Shown here: piece by piece, positions 30,336 to 42,155 of the stretch
Numbering within the stretch: position 1 is the first letter of the stretch
How the letters are laid out: each line of letters starts with the position of its first letter
Assembly (NCBI GenBank): GCA_934045075.1
Contig: OW203736.1
Coordinates: 7,044,609 to 7,108,608, forward strand
Direction: 5' to 3'
DNA: 64,000 bases
Origin: Yponomeuta sedellus
Lineage: Eukaryota; Arthropoda; Insecta; Lepidoptera; Yponomeutidae
Made by a program: the position numbers and the translations under genes
The notes under the pieces: generated by a model
Databases searched by the model: none
What the model was told of the DNA's origin: nothing
Seen by the model: only the letters and a program-made list of their open reading frames with translations

Positions 30336-31615
30336 GGAGTACCAGTATTGGAGCAGGACGAATGATTATGTTGTGTTCGAATTCGCATTGTTTTTGGTTA
30401 AACTTACTTTAAGCGATACTTTCGTACATTTTCGACAACGGCCCCAAATAAGTAGTCCTAGAAAACTTGGCCGAATTGGAACATTGATTCAAGCGTGAAC
30501 GGAATCGTGTTATGGTAAGTACTTAGTTGTTGTTGTTTTTATTTGGTTTTGCTAGACTAGAAAACTAGGTTGATATAATAATTATTTAGTTCGAAACGTT
30601 TACTTCGTTATAAATCACTAGCTTGATAAACTTTACGCGCCTAAAGTAGTCGGAAAACAAAAAACACAAACTTACATTCAGCATTTGGTGCCTAAACCCA
30701 CAAAAAAAGTATTAAACTTGAGTCATGTGGATTCTGGCAGATGGGATATTACCCATGAAAGATAATAAAAGATAAAGTAGGCATTTAGATATATAAATTT
30801 AATGGTACCCAATATAACGAGCGGTGATGATGACAATAATTTAAACATCGATAAATTCGCGCCTGCCACTTACTAGGCTCAGTTTGACACTGTTTAAATG
30901 TGGTTAATCAGGACATTCTTAAAGTATACCTAGGTTCGGTTACAATAGCCTTGGGTGAAGGCAGGGAAATGGAAATGAACTTAGGACATGCATCGTGCTT
31001 TAAAAATTCGTTACACTGTAAATCACTTTTTTTAGACTGACTTCAAATAAAAAAAAAAAGCTCAAAGCAACAGATTTGAAGAAAACCGAGGTTGTTTTCA
31101 ACAGAGAAGGAGGAAAGGAGAGAGGTGTTTAAGTTAACCTTGAAAATGATAATATTTTTCGATTGTTATTTTCAAAGTCAGGACTTAAAAGATTAAAATT
31201 TACGCGCTAGATAGATGGAAATTACAAAATAAATTTGAATTTCAATCCATTAGCTCATATTCATCCACTGCCTCTTCAAAGGCGCGTCACATCTCTTTAT
31301 CCCACCATCCTCATCCAACCACTATTAGCGATTGAGCCGAAAGCAAACCAACATCAATTTATTTATTTTTTCGGAACTAGGTTTTCCGACCATATCTAGG
31401 GTGAATGAAGGCAAAATAACGAATCCAATTAAGCTTGCCAAGTTCACTGAGTAACTATTAATATTCAATTAAAATAGCGCGCCCCAGTGCCGCTTAAATA
31501 TGCACCCTACATTACGAAGTCTCAAAGTAATCACGTTCGAAAGTCGTAACTCCGATCCTTGATGAATTTAGTGTCCATTACGGCGATACGTACAGTCGAC
31601 AGCGTATCAACCTTT
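30336..31615. other. no gene seen
   Basis: 31040-31120 (GACTTCAAATAAAAAAAAAA ... AAAACCGAGGTTG) resembles a repeat piece also near 37855-37885. Otherwise plain. Confidence 0.4.
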
Positions 31616-31629
31616 AACTTTATTATTAA

Positions 31630-31855
31630 CAGGCTGTGCCCCGCGGTTTATCGATTTGGCATGGAGTTAGCTGACAGCCTGGATTATATGTTAATCCAAT
31701 CTGTCAGCTAACTCCATACCAAATTTTATTAAAATCGCTCCAGCCGTTTAGACGTGAAGAAGGAATCAACAAACATGCTCATAATCGTGTTTATTACTGA
31801 TCCGCGATACTCATAAATGCTATATAATTACACGCTCACAAACTTTCGCCTTTGT
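31630..31855 (-). repeat. Rep-F copy with snap-back palindrome
   Basis: Minus-strand signature CACTAATATTACAAAGGCGA, AAACGGCTGGAGCGATTTTA, then the TTAGCTGACA ... GGATTAACA block. Here the block is followed by its own complement: 31656-31677 pairs with 31701-31722 (21 of 22), and the centre folds again (TGGATTA / TAATCCA) with a loop of about 5. Other Rep-F copies (40490, 54800, 55910) continue straight. Confidence 0.7.
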
Positions 31856-31867
31856 AATATTAGTGTG

Positions 31868-31935
31868 TAATTTGTATTATTAGTCTTTGTAAATTTGTTC
31901 CTTAGCACGGGTTAGTGCATTAAAAATAAAAATAG
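31868..31935 (+). mobile_element. PalSINE tail-only copy
   Basis: TSD AATATTAGTGTG (31856-31867, 31936-31947). 22 bp of unrelated sequence, then the tail TTTGTTCCTTAGCACGGGTT AGTGCATTAAAAATAAAAATAG. Severely 5'-truncated, as expected for target-primed insertion. Confidence 0.75.
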
Positions 31936-31949
31936 AATATTAGTGTGAT

Positions 31950-33735
31950 TTAGTGTAGTTTTTCCGTACTCTGCACATCGGCACACTTCAGCGCTGGAGT
32001 GGTCTGCCTCTCCAGCATAATTATGCTGAGTCAGAGCCCCTTTCATTTGCCCTATCTACAATTTGTTACATTGTATTTTATGTTGATTTGCCTTGGCTTT
32101 CTTTGGTTGTTGTTTTCGTCTCATTGCTGTAAAAATGTTTGCTTGGTTTTACTTGTGCTATTTCAATTAATATATATGTGTGTATGCAGATGCAATTCAT
32201 ATCTACATGTTTTTTTGGGGCGCACCTCAGCAGCGCTGGACTGGCGCAGCGAGTCCCTAACGCTGATCGGCAAATCCTTTCACCACGATGGCTCACCATG
32301 GATACGTTAAGAAGAAAAATAAATGTTTTTCTATATATCTATCTTTACACGCGAGCGCTCCACTTCATTTATATTTAGGGTTGACTTTGCAACTAAAATG
32401 TAAAATCAGACGCATCCATAAGCGGCAAATGAGTTCCAATACAGAATGGCAGGTAAAATACTTCGGTGACAGCGTCACTTTTCTCATACTAAACTTGACG
32501 TTTCCATACAACATTTGACAACTCCACCGGGTCAGATAACTTTGTAGCACTATTAACATTGATTTCCATAAAAATCGCTGAACGAAGTTGGTGCAGAGAG
32601 AGTTCGGGAGAGGTTTGTGCTAAAAGCCTGCATGACTTGACTGAACAGTAGAATCCTTAAATTTTAGGTCTGGAATACACTAACCGTTGCTTAGTCTACG
32701 CAACGACTTGTCAGAGGCTCCTTGGGGTTCAGTACCGAAAGGGTAAAACAGTGACGTATTACTAAAACTCCACTGCCCGTCAGTATCACTTTGTACAACT
32801 TGATTTTTTCAGATAATACTTTGGTCATAATTATGCACAGTTACAAATACAATCAGCTGGAAATTATTCTACAAGACAAATTCAGGGACGAAAGAGACCT
32901 GGCTACAGAAAAACATAATGCTCCAAAATCTTGCAGAGTGGTTCAACACGAGAAACATAAACTCTTCCGAGCCGCAACATCCCGGGACAAAATAGCTTCA
33001 ATGATAGCCGGCTTCCCATAGGAGATGGCAACAAAAGAAGAAATCCGCCTGTCTGTATGTCCGTCTGCCACCAACCAAACTTGGTTGAGCTCTGTTACTC
33101 GCGTAATTACTACAATGTATGGGTCAGAATCTCTAGTTGCATCCGATGATGATTCCTACTCTGCCGCAACAGTCTTTTGACTAGAGCTGAGGGTAGTTGT
33201 TGTTTTAGGCTGTTACGGTTTGCTGCATTTATTCTTTGCCTTAACAACAAAACACAGCAATGTTTATTATGTTCAGAATCTAAATAGAATTATTGGTAAT
33301 TAGGATGTAAGCAATACAATGTAACCAACAGAACGAACATATTGACCTGGCAATAAACGATTTGATTGATTGATTCATTTGATTAAATGAATAAACCATG
33401 AATGGCAATCCGACTAAACAAAAATCTGAAGAATTTTCCAGCCTAGTCTAAGAGAGGTACGTCCAATATGTGAAAACAAAGTCCGTCATGCAAGTTCTTT
33501 ATCGGTCATTCATTATACATGAAACGATACATCGACTTTTATAAGTGTGCCCTCTACCTAATTACTGTTACAATAAAAATTTAAAGGTCAAGGTAATGTT
33601 GAGTGCACGCGCGATGTGAAAGCGCCCTTAGTGCAAGAGCAACGACCACAACGCCGTGATATTTAAGCGACTTTGTTATGAAGGTACTATGCTCTAGAAA
33701 TATTATGCTTTGATATTTTTTAATGTAAAAATAAA
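31950..33735. other. no gene assigned; probable old retroelement 3' regions
   Basis: 31985-32340 has repeat-like text (CAGCGCTGGAGTGGTCTGCC, CAGCAGCGCTGGACTGGCGC) ending AAGAAAAATAAATG, likely a LINE 3' UTR. A 76-codon frame at 32791-33021 (TSRDKIASMIAGFP end) is unrecognised. 33350-33380 has CAATAAACGATTTGATTGAT, a retroelement tail. Confidence 0.4.
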
Positions 33736-33737
33736 GA

Positions 33738-34118
33738 TGATATGATATCAAACCCTTGTATGTCCCCACTGTTGGGGCACGGGTCTCTTCCTGCATCACA
33801 TGCATCACAGGAAGGCCATACCTACTCCACCATCACCAAGTCGAGGTTGGTGGAAGATTGTAAGACAGTGGCAGGCCTTGTTGTCAGAATTTATCAAGCT
33901 GGCTTTAAGGCCTCTGACATGGCTTTACGACTGCCATCACACAACAGCCGGCACCAACGGCATAACGTGCTAACGCGGGCGAAGCACGAAAGTGCTCGGG
34001 AGAAATGCCACTAGCAGTAGTCACGAGATAGTCATCCATTTAGCACCTGACCGTGCCTGTTGTTACTTAACCCAAAGATTGATTCCAATCACTCAGTTCT
34101 ACGAGGCCACAAGCTCTG
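33738..34118 (-). mobile_element. 5S-SINE, full-length type
   Basis: Minus-strand reading: GTGGCCTCGTAGAACTGAGT head, 5S-like GGGTTAAGTAACAACAGGCA then CGGTCAGGTGCTAAATGG, linker GTTGTGTGATGGCAGTCG, LINE-derived 3' block to CAAGGGTTTGATATC. Confidence 0.75.
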
Positions 34119-35235
34119 CAAGATAAAGATTCACGGTCTGATTTATACAATTACGAACCCTGAAAAGCACTCCTTAGAGTCAGATTATTTAATCTGTGTC
34201 GAGCGAGGTGGCATAGTTTTTTTAAATTTACAAACGACATGCAGAATCGCAATGATATTTTGTTAATACGTTTAGAAGACATAAATCAATGTTTGATCAT
34301 GATAAAAACAGAGAAAAACTAATTCAAAAAGTTATTATAGCCTCAGAAGACATATCATAGTTGTGGTGTTTGTATCTATTAAATAGATATAGTCCATTGT
34401 GTCACACACACAAGCGGTGGAAAGCTGTCACTCTGTCAGTGCGCTGCTTGAGAGCGTTGTTTATGATTCTAACTTTGGAAATAAAAGAAAAAAGAACCAT
34501 TTACAAGTTTACACAAATGTTATGCGACCTTTTTATTCGAAATCCGAGTCACTGGCCGTCAAGATGAAAACGAGATGAAAGAGAAAACTAACAGTTGTCA
34601 ATAGGCTAGTTGACTGAATTTGGGAAAGGGTTTTATAACGTACTTTTAAGTGTATTATGCAACAAATATGTGTTTTTTTAAATAAAACTTAACATATTCA
34701 ATAAGTATTTTGAATGTAAAAAAAAACAATTTAAATTTCCCACAAAAACGCTCAAGACTGTCATGGCGTCTTGAGTGACGTCACGAGGTAGTGTTCGAAC
34801 ACTGTTTTAGAAGGCGATTGTTAGTTTCTTCGTGTAATACCGAATTGGTGTGATAGTGAGCCAGTGATAACACAAGGAAATACTGAATCCTCCAATAAAA
34901 ACTATTTTTAAGCCTACAATTTCTTTTTGATAATTTTATCCCCATTTCTAAGCACGATCGAGCCTCTATATGTGTTTTCTAAACGTTTTAGCAAAGTTTC
35001 ATTTCGATCCGGGCTGCATGTCGTTTGTAAATACAAACCAAACTGCGTGAGTAGGGGAATTGCTTCTTGAGAGGCCGTCCCTCAAGCTTGATATTTTGCA
35101 AACCGAGCCCTAAATCGAAAAATAGTTTTACGGCACTCTCCATAATTTTTACCAAGAGATCCCGATCCAGAAATACCCCTTTCTATGGTGTAGGCGAGAA
35201 AATCTAGGGGATATACTGTATGGGGGGTACAGTAA
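34119..35235. other. no gene seen
   Basis: Nothing recognised; 34760-34850 is slightly GC-richer. Confidence 0.4.
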
Positions 35236-35244
35236 AAATAATTT

Positions 35245-35530
35245 ATTTTGCATAAGATGGGTACTTGCTGTGGTGTCGGCCCAGAGAATAGCACCAACCC
35301 AAATTCTTCCCGCGGGTGTAGTAAAAGGCGACTAAGGGACTCAAACCGGGGGGAGGGCAGCAGCGCCCCCTGCAGTACAATCCTACGAAACTGCGATCTC
35401 CAACTCGAATGCCCAGCGTGGGGATTATGGGTATTGCCCCCTAATGATGGCACAACCTTGCGCTCATTAGGGGAGGGCTATGTCCAGCAGTGGACTAATA
35501 TTAGCCTGAAGAAGAAGAAGAAGAAGATTG
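35245..35530 (+). mobile_element. Rep-G, LINE-R-tailed repeat with GAA tail
   Basis: GGTGTCGGCCCAGAGAATAG CACC, CCCGCGGGTGTAGTAAAAGG, CTGCAGTACAATCC, CCCAGCGTGGGGATTATGGG, then GGGGAGGGCTATGTCCAGCA GTGG (EGYVQQW) and (GAA)n. Copies at 41876-42155 (minus) and 47080-47360 (plus). The 3' end is shared with LINE-R, so either a LINE terminus or a SINE using that LINE. Overlapping frames on both strands are shadows. Confidence 0.7.
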
Positions 35531-35559
35531 GTACTACCATTTTGTCGGCGTGATCTATC

Positions 35560-35700
35560 AATCTATAGATAGAGAACAATTTATTGTACATAAAAAACGA
35601 ATTTTCACATATTAGTTAACTTAAGAGTACAGAAGGTGCACTTATCACTAAAAGTGATATCTTCCAGACATCCTTTGGATCAAATGGAGCAAATAATACA
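35560..35700 (-). repeat. Rep-T retroelement 3' end
   Basis: Reversed: GATAGAGAACAATTTATTGT ACATAA ... CTTATCACTAAAAGTGATATC TTCCAGA. Confidence 0.6.
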
Positions 35701-36004
35701 TTGGAGATAATATTATATGTAGATGCCAAATTTCAGCTTTCTAGTACTTTTCGTCTGACGCCGGACATGGCAAAATTATAATGGTTCTTTGTTGATAACA
35801 AAAGCCTAGAAAAGAATGGGCATATTTCACCACTATCATTCAGTATTTCCACACTCATTCAACACTTAAGTAAATGTTTACGAGCGGTTAAAGTTAACAC
35901 TTTCCCTATTTTCCGTTAATTATGTCGAAACCGCATAGTGGGAGACAGAGCAATAACGAGTTATGACCTTCAATGACATTAGTTAGGGCTCGTCCTAATA
36001 GAAC

Positions 36005-36215
36005 GCGACGGGAGCGATGCGACTGAGGGAGGATTGCGACTGATGGAGGATTGTGACTAAGGGAGGAATGAGACTGAGGCAGGAATTCTATTTAGGTAGA
36101 AAAGCGACTGCGGGAGGAATGCGACTGAGGGAGTTATAGAACTGAGGGAGCAATGTGAGTGAGGGAGGAATGCGACTGAGGAAGCAATACGACTGAAGAA
36201 GCTTTGCGACTGAAA
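36005..36215. repeat. 18-bp minisatellite
   Basis: About twelve imperfect units of GCGACTGAGGGAGGAAT-type sequence. Period 18 keeps frame, explaining the repetitive 72-codon minus-strand frame. No sign of a gene. Confidence 0.8.
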
Positions 36216-36354
36216 TGGAAATATCAACGTGATCGCGTCCGCTCTAAGCTGAATACGGAAAGTATAGAAAGACACGCAGAAGTTACTTAGTCAGACTGAT
36301 TGGTTTCAGAAATTACATGTAATTTGTAGATGAAAAACAGTGGACTATAATAAA

Positions 36355-36500
36355 TAGATAGAATATTCTTTATTGTACACAGAAATTATTAAAAAAACGA
36401 ATAATTGGTGGCATTAAAAAAACGAAAGAAAAACAAAAAACCTAGACCACTAAAATATTTTAGAAAAAAACAAAACCACTAAAATCCTAAACTACTCGTA
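36355..36500 (-). repeat. Rep-T retroelement 3' end
   Basis: AGATAGAATATTCTTTATTG TACACAG then degenerate A-rich body. Confidence 0.5.
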
Positions 36501-37465
36501 CTGGAACTCTGGAGACGGATAGTTTGAAAATGACTTTGTCATTTTCAAATGTGTTTGACGCTTATTTGTGTAAATTTGTAAAATACACAATTTTAAAGTA
36601 AAATAATATCATGCAAAATTTTATGTAAAGTAAAACGATACTTCAAGAGCTCGCTTCACTCGCTCGCACGCGTCGCGTTCAATTAGAACAGGCCTTTAGC
36701 CGGTTACATCCATGCTTATATTGCTAGTTATTACGCGGAGCCATGACTGTTAATAATGGAGCAATTTACTTACACTGTATGGCATTATGTTATTGAACAG
36801 CGTGACTTGATGTTAGCCTTCTCATTAGTTACACTGATGTGAAAATTACATTACGATATTTATGGTACCGGAGACCGCCGAAAATATTCCGTTCGATATA
36901 CGTTCTTGTTGTATGATCAATAAGGACTCTTTTGTTATATTCGAATTGAATAAATTTTTACCGGGTGACACTGGATTGCTATGTTGCCTGTAGGTGTCAC
37001 GTTCAATCTTCGTTTGTTTTCCTTTAGCCAATATCTTTCCTTGTTTAAGGAATTTCTAAAAGGCAGTTATGTCAAATCCGACTGACATAATTGCTCATCT
37101 GGAATTAAAGCCAGTACAATTTATGAGTTCTATGTTTATAACAATTATGTAAACTATGTTAATTAAGGTCTTTTGAAAAGACTAAGTATGTATAAGTATA
37201 ATTTTTTTTTTTTCCATTTTTTCTCCTGAATGATCTAGATTTTGAAATGGACACCTAGTTTGAATTGTAACGTTCATTAAGCCGCAGTTTCTGTGCTACT
37301 TTGAATAAAACCTTTTCAATTTATTTCATTCATTTCATTTCATCATTGACAGAATTTCCCCTTCAGTTGTGCACTGACAATGAAAACAATCTGTTGAGGC
37401 ACTTGCGTATCGTTTACAGGAAGATGCAGAAAGTTCAGAGTTGGATGAGTTATACAATCGCGGTT
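36501..37465. other. no gene seen
   Basis: 36650-36680 has CTCGCTTCACTCGCTCGCAC, a low-complexity patch. Otherwise plain. Confidence 0.4.
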
Positions 37466-37559
37466 CTTTATCATCATCCTACCTCTGCCCACTGATGATA
37501 TAGGCCGGTTACTATATTCGCCACGGAAAATCGCGATAAGACCCGTTAATAAGTAATGT

Positions 37560-37825
37560 ACGCAGAGCGGTGGTAGCGGAGCGGTGTAGAACGCCGGCTT
37601 CTCAATCGGGAGGTCGTGGGTTCGAACCCCGGCATGTACCAATGACTTTGTTTCCTAAGTTATGTACATTTGTGAAATTATGGTAGCAATACTACTCGCT
37701 GACTGTGAAGGAAAACGTCGTAAGGAAACCCTAGTGTCTGAGGTGTTAGCGTACCTCAGCGCTTGCTACGTACAATGGCCCAACTATGAGGCTAAGTGCG
37801 GAAATCTCAGGTCTAACTAACTACC
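37560..37825 (+). mobile_element. SINE-B, complete and well preserved
   Basis: tRNA-like head GCGGTGGTAGCGGAGCGGTG ... GGTCGTGGGTTCGAACCCCGGC (clear A and B boxes), body ACCAATGACTTTGTTTCCTA, GGAAAACGTCGTAAGGAAAC, GCGCTTGCTACGTACAATGG, end GAAATCTCAGGTCTAACTAA. The best-preserved copy of this form here. Preceded by a reversed LINE terminus (37470-37510). Confidence 0.85.
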
Positions 37826-38145
37826 TAATTAAGTAATGTACGCGTTGATTTGATAACTTCTTCCTTTTTTGAAGTCGGTTAAAAACATAACCCTAGGCAC
37901 GATAATTACCTACTGCTAGTTTTACTTTGCTTCTTAACCCGTGCTCTCTTGCCATTATGACATTAATGTTATCGTAAATATGGAAAAGCTTAGGCTAACT
38001 AAGTGTGAAACTATTAGGCACTGCTTGAACCGTAACATAAACAAAGGCCCATGATGATGATGATGGATGACCCAACTAGCTCAGGAGCAGATAACTTAGG
38101 GATGTAGTGGTAACAGAAAAACTGCATATTAGCAGCGTGCTATCC
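37826..38145. other. no gene seen
   Basis: 37855-37885 (CCTTTTTTGAAGTCGGTTAA) is a repeat-like motif; nothing else. Confidence 0.4.
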
Positions 38146-38148
38146 TTG

Positions 38149-38335
38149 AGTTAGATAAGATAAGATGAGATGAGACGAGACGAGACGAGACGAGACGAGA
38201 CGAGACGAGACGAGACGAGACGAGACGAGACGAGACGAGACGAGACGAGACGAGACGAGACGAGACGAGACGAGACGAGACGAGACGAGACGAGACGAGA
38301 CGAGACGAGACGAGATGAGATAAGATAAGAATATT
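38149..38335. repeat. GAGAC pentanucleotide array, about 185 bp
   Basis: Core of pure (GAGAC)n bounded on both sides by GAGAT then GATAA units. The right edge runs into AGAATATTCTTTATTTATTC, the Rep-T terminus in reverse, so the array appears to have grown from a GATAA retroelement tail. Confidence 0.9.
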
Positions 38336-38339
38336 CTTT

Positions 38340-39140
38340 ATTTATTCTTTATTTGTTAGCTTTCTCTTTTAGGGTCCACAAGACCTCTCATAAGACTTCA
38401 GCGGTAGCAGAAGGGCGGCATGGAAATAGAAGATGTATCCTTGTCATAGCGCGCTATGCAGCTGCAATAGTTAGTTCTACTAGCTAGCTAACACTTAAAC
38501 GGTGTTGATTTATGCATTTTGACTTCCGGAACCCTGACCTGGAAATAACAATCTAAAACCATTGTTTTTTTCAAGGTTAGGATTTAGGAGGTTAGCCTTA
38601 TCGGGGGAATTATATTTTGATCAAAAACTGAACCGAACAATTTTTGTTCTACCAGTCTATTTATTTTGCGGAAAAAAACGTTATACAATGCAACGTTTCA
38701 TAAATCAAAGAGAAGAAGTATTTGTATTTCTTTACGTTTTAAGAAAACTTTTCGAAACTCGCAGCAGAGACACGGCCCCTTAATGTAAAAATAACTCCAC
38801 AAACACAAAAAATATCACAGCAGGTATCGCCCCAACCACATTCTGCCCATTTTACGACCAAAACAAAAACGTAACCTTCAGAAAAGTCCATAAACTGCAC
38901 CGGAAGGAAGCCGCCTCGATGTCCGAAATAAATGTCTGTAACCTTTATCATTACTGGGATCTCGCACACCTCCCTTTCTAGTCCCTGTAAGGTGCCAATA
39001 GACTCGTGGAAATAAACGACGAAATTATTGTTCTTAATAGAAAAAATGTTTTGGTAAAAGACAGCGAACCTAGTGGGTCATTTACTGAACTAAATGTATT
39101 AACCACTTTACCACAATTAGTTCACAAAATTGGTATTAGT
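38340..39140. other. no gene seen
   Basis: 38750-38970 keeps a 76-codon minus frame without recognisable motif. Confidence 0.4.
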
Positions 39141-39150
39141 AGGTTGATAT

Positions 39151-39517
39151 AGAAGCGCTCGTGGCCTAGGCGAACCGTGTGATTGGAATTAAATCACTTG
39201 GTTAAGCAACAACAGGCGCGGTCAGGTACGGGAGGGGTGACCGTCCCGTGACCACCGCTAGTGGCATTTTTCCGAGCGCTTTCGTGCTTCGCAAGGCACG
39301 CTAAGCCGTTGGTACCGGCTGTCATATAATGGCAGTCGTTAAGGCATGTCAGAGGCCTTATGGGAGGATTGATAACTTCTGACAGTAAGGCCCGCCACTG
39401 TCTTACAATCCTCCACCAACCCGGACTTGGCCCCCGTGGTGGAGTATGGCCTAACCTTCCGGCGATGCAGGAAGAGACCCGTGCCCCAGCAGTGGGGACA
39501 TACAAGGGTTGATAAGG
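39151..39517 (+). mobile_element. 5S-SINE, complete, with TSD
   Basis: AGGTTGATAT flanks it (39141-39150, 39518-39527). Head GAAGCGCTCGTGGCCTAGGC, 5S-like stretch TTAAGCAACAACAGGCGCGG then GGGTGACCGTCCCG, linker GCCGTTGGTACCGGCTGTCA, LINE-derived 3' block AAGGCCCGCCACTG to CAAGGGTTGATAAGG. The 5S-like part covers the internal control region, the Pol III promoter of 5S genes. Confidence 0.8.
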
Positions 39518-39529
39518 AGGTTGATATGA

Positions 39530-40124
39530 TTTAAAAACCTATTTAGAGGCTAAAAATTTCACCCATGCCGGGATTCGAACCCGCAACCTCTGGCTATCCG
39601 TACCAGCGCTCTACCAATTGAGCCAATGGGCGACTCACGACATCAGTGAAATGTCGAACCTCTTTACAATATTCTCTGTATTACGTACAGGCAGCGACAT
39701 CTGGTTGACAGAGGTTGCGGGTTCGAATCCCGGCATGGGTGAAATTTTTAGCCTCTAAATAGGTTTTTAAATTTGTTCCTTAGCACGGGTTAGTGCATTA
39801 AAAATAAAAATGGTGTAATCATGTGGGTACAGTGATATCGTTCCGATGTTAAACCTAACTGCAAAGTAGGTAGTCGGGGCTATAAGTAATGCAATTTGCT
39901 TAAGTCAGATGTCGCTGCCTGTACGTAATACAGAGAATATTGTAAAGAGGTTCGAAATTTCACTGATGTCGTGAGTCGCCCATTGGCTCAATTGGTAGAG
40001 CGCTGGTACGGATAGCCAGAGGTTGCGGGTTCGAATGCCGGCATGGGTGAAATTTTTAGCCTCTAAATAGGTTTTTAAATTTGTTCCTTAGCACGGGTTA
40101 GTGCATTAAAAATAAAACTGGTGT
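39530..40124 (+). mobile_element. PalSINE, large inverted dimer
   Basis: TSD AGGTTGATATGA (39518-39529, 40125-40136). Inverted arm from TTTAAAAACCTATTTAGAGG through the reversed tRNA-like body and part of the upstream domain, junction near 39708, then sense body-tail, a tail-to-head junction (AATAAAAATGGTGTAATCATG), and a second full sense unit with tail. So the sense side is a tandem dimer. Confidence 0.85.
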
Positions 40125-40484
40125 AGGTTGATATGAATTAGGATTAGTGTGTCATAATTTAAACGAACAAATGAACGACCTGCTAGGTTTTCTGTTTCGT
40201 TCCCTGTCTGCAATTAGTAAACGTCCATGCTCCAAGTAAACTCCAACTAAGGGTATAGGAAACAATGAGGTTTTACAAATAATCTGACAAGAGAAGGAAG
40301 AAAAGCATGTATACTAAACTTTAACAGCAATATCCCAAAGAAACTGGCAAGTTTTAATATTCGTCGCGCGATCACGGCTTACATATTAGACCAGGTCTAG
40401 CACCATGATGATAATATTGTACTAACCTTAGCCTCTAAGGGCTAAGGATTGTTCCGAACTTCCCACACTAATAATGAAATCTCA

Positions 40485-40640
40485 CTATATCACACTAACA
40501 TAATAAAGTCGAAAGTTTGTGAGTCTGTATGTTTGTTACGTCTTCACGTCTAAACGGGTGTAGCGATTTTAATAAAATTTTGTATGGGGTTAGATGTTAC
40601 CCTGGATTAACACATAGGCTACGGTGTATTGGGAGAAAAA
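40485..40640 (+). repeat. Rep-F copy
   Basis: CACTAACATAATAAAGTCGA AAGTTTGTGAG, ACGTCTAAACGGGTGTAGCG, CCTGGATTAACACATAGGCT. Reference for the uninverted form. Confidence 0.65.
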
Positions 40641-41305
40641 TACCTATATGAAGACATATGGAAAAGACCAAATGAAAAGGAGAATGCACGAATACTAAAC
40701 TTGCAGAGACAGATAAAACTCCTTAACCTCGCTTTTAAAGACAGTTGAGGAAGGAGAGCGCCTTATTGAGACCGGCAGATCATTCCACAGCCAAGTGGTC
40801 GTTACAGTAAACGAGTCGCTCAAGAAACTCGTCGAGTGAGTGAGTATTTCAGATTGAAAGCAAAACATATGCTATAATGCATTATTTTTATTTGCTTCCT
40901 ATCTGAAATATAACACAGAGAGTTCGTTGAATGATTGAAAATACGACCCCAGTGTGGTAGAAGCCTTATCATCCGGTGATCTCACACACCTTCTGACTGT
41001 CGCGCTTATTTGCATGCACCCCTCGTCGTCAAGTCGTAATGATAAATCGTGTCGCGGCACGGGCACCACCCCTCTGTTTCAAGGGTTGATAGTCCCTTGA
41101 AGACTGCGCTCCCCGTCGGTACTTCGAGTTTGACCCACGGCGCATGGCATTCAAGCGAAATTGACCTTACACAAGTTGTCTATTTTCCACTTAAGTCTAG
41201 AGAGAATAGTGGATTTTCATCGCGATAATTTCTTTCAAGAAAAGAAGAAAAAAGATTACAATATTAATCTAATCTAATCCTTCAAAGTTAGTAAAGTAAA
41301 TTTAA
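40641..41305. other. no gene seen
   Basis: 40640-40850 may be an old LINE piece (AAATGAAAAGGAGAATGCAC); 40970-41170 is slightly GC-rich. Neither gives a convincing frame. Confidence 0.4.
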
Positions 41306-41314
41306 TGTACAAAA

Positions 41315-41540
41315 ACTATGGACTTTGCATCTGCATAATGAGACGATTTATACAGCATCCAGTGGCAACTCTACTCACACTAAATGGGTGAAGGGAGCAC
41401 TCGGACTGCAGTGCCTGGGACATTGTTTTAGATGGAGTAGGCTTGCCCAGCACCTATACCATCCTGACAGCTTAGTCGGCCCAGCTCATGTTGGGACATT
41501 GGGTATAAAAGGTAAACTTAGATTATTATAAAGTTAGATT
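41315..41540 (+). repeat. Rep-D copy
   Basis: GCATAATGAGACGATTTATA CAGCATCC ... GGCTTGCCCAGCACCTATAC CATCCTGACAGCTTAGTCGG. Continues beyond the point where the 13420 copy snaps back, giving the normal sequence. The 68-codon frame is incidental. Confidence 0.65.
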
Positions 41541-41875
41541 AGGTCCGTAGAGTATTTTAGTAAATTACATACAAATACAAATACACGCTGAAATTTGGGT
41601 GGTTTGCAAGCCGCGGTTAGATAATTAGTTTTTAGAAATACCCTCAATTTAGACTATTTTTTAAGTAGACCAAGCAAACAATTAGTCGAGAATCTTTTGG
41701 TTCCAGTTAAGAAAAAAAAATAGTCACTACGGGGGAAACTTGGAAATCGTATTGAGGTGCAGAACCCTGAACCCTGGTCTTTGTCTACCTTTTCGGAAAA
41801 CGCACGCCTATGAGTTTATGTAATACGTAATACACCATCTGTTCTCGACTCTGCCCTACTCTAAACATAGAAACT

Positions 41876-42155
41876 TCTTCTTCTTCAGGCTATATTAGTC
41901 CACTGCTGGACATAGCCCTCCCCTAATGAGCGCCATAGCGCATGGTTGTGCCATCATTGGGGGGTAGTGCCCATAATCCCCACGCTGGGCATGCGTGTTG
42001 GGGATCGCAGTTTGGTGGAATTGTACTGCAGGGGGCGCTGCTGCCCACCCCCCGGTTTGTGTCCCTTAGTCGCCTTTTACGACATCCGCGGGAAGAATTT
42101 GGGTTGGTGCTATTCTCTAGGCCGACACCACACAGACACTACCAGACTAGAAACT
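41876..42155 (-). mobile_element. Rep-G copy
   Basis: Reversed: TTCTTCTTCAGGCTATATTA GTCCACTGCTGGACATAGCC ... CCCACGCTGGGCATG ... CGCCTTTTACGACATCCGCGG ... TCTCTAGGCCGACACCAC. Confidence 0.7.

Noticed and set aside
35082..35553. Overlapping 100-123 codon genes on opposite strands
   Set aside because: The locus is a Rep-G copy repeated at 42 and 47 kb with the same frames; shadows of one repeat.
36005..36215. CRISPR-like array
   Set aside because: Contiguous degenerate 18-bp units without spacers, in a eukaryotic context.
37560..37635. Functional tRNA gene
   Set aside because: Head of SINE-B; mismatched stems and a repeated body.
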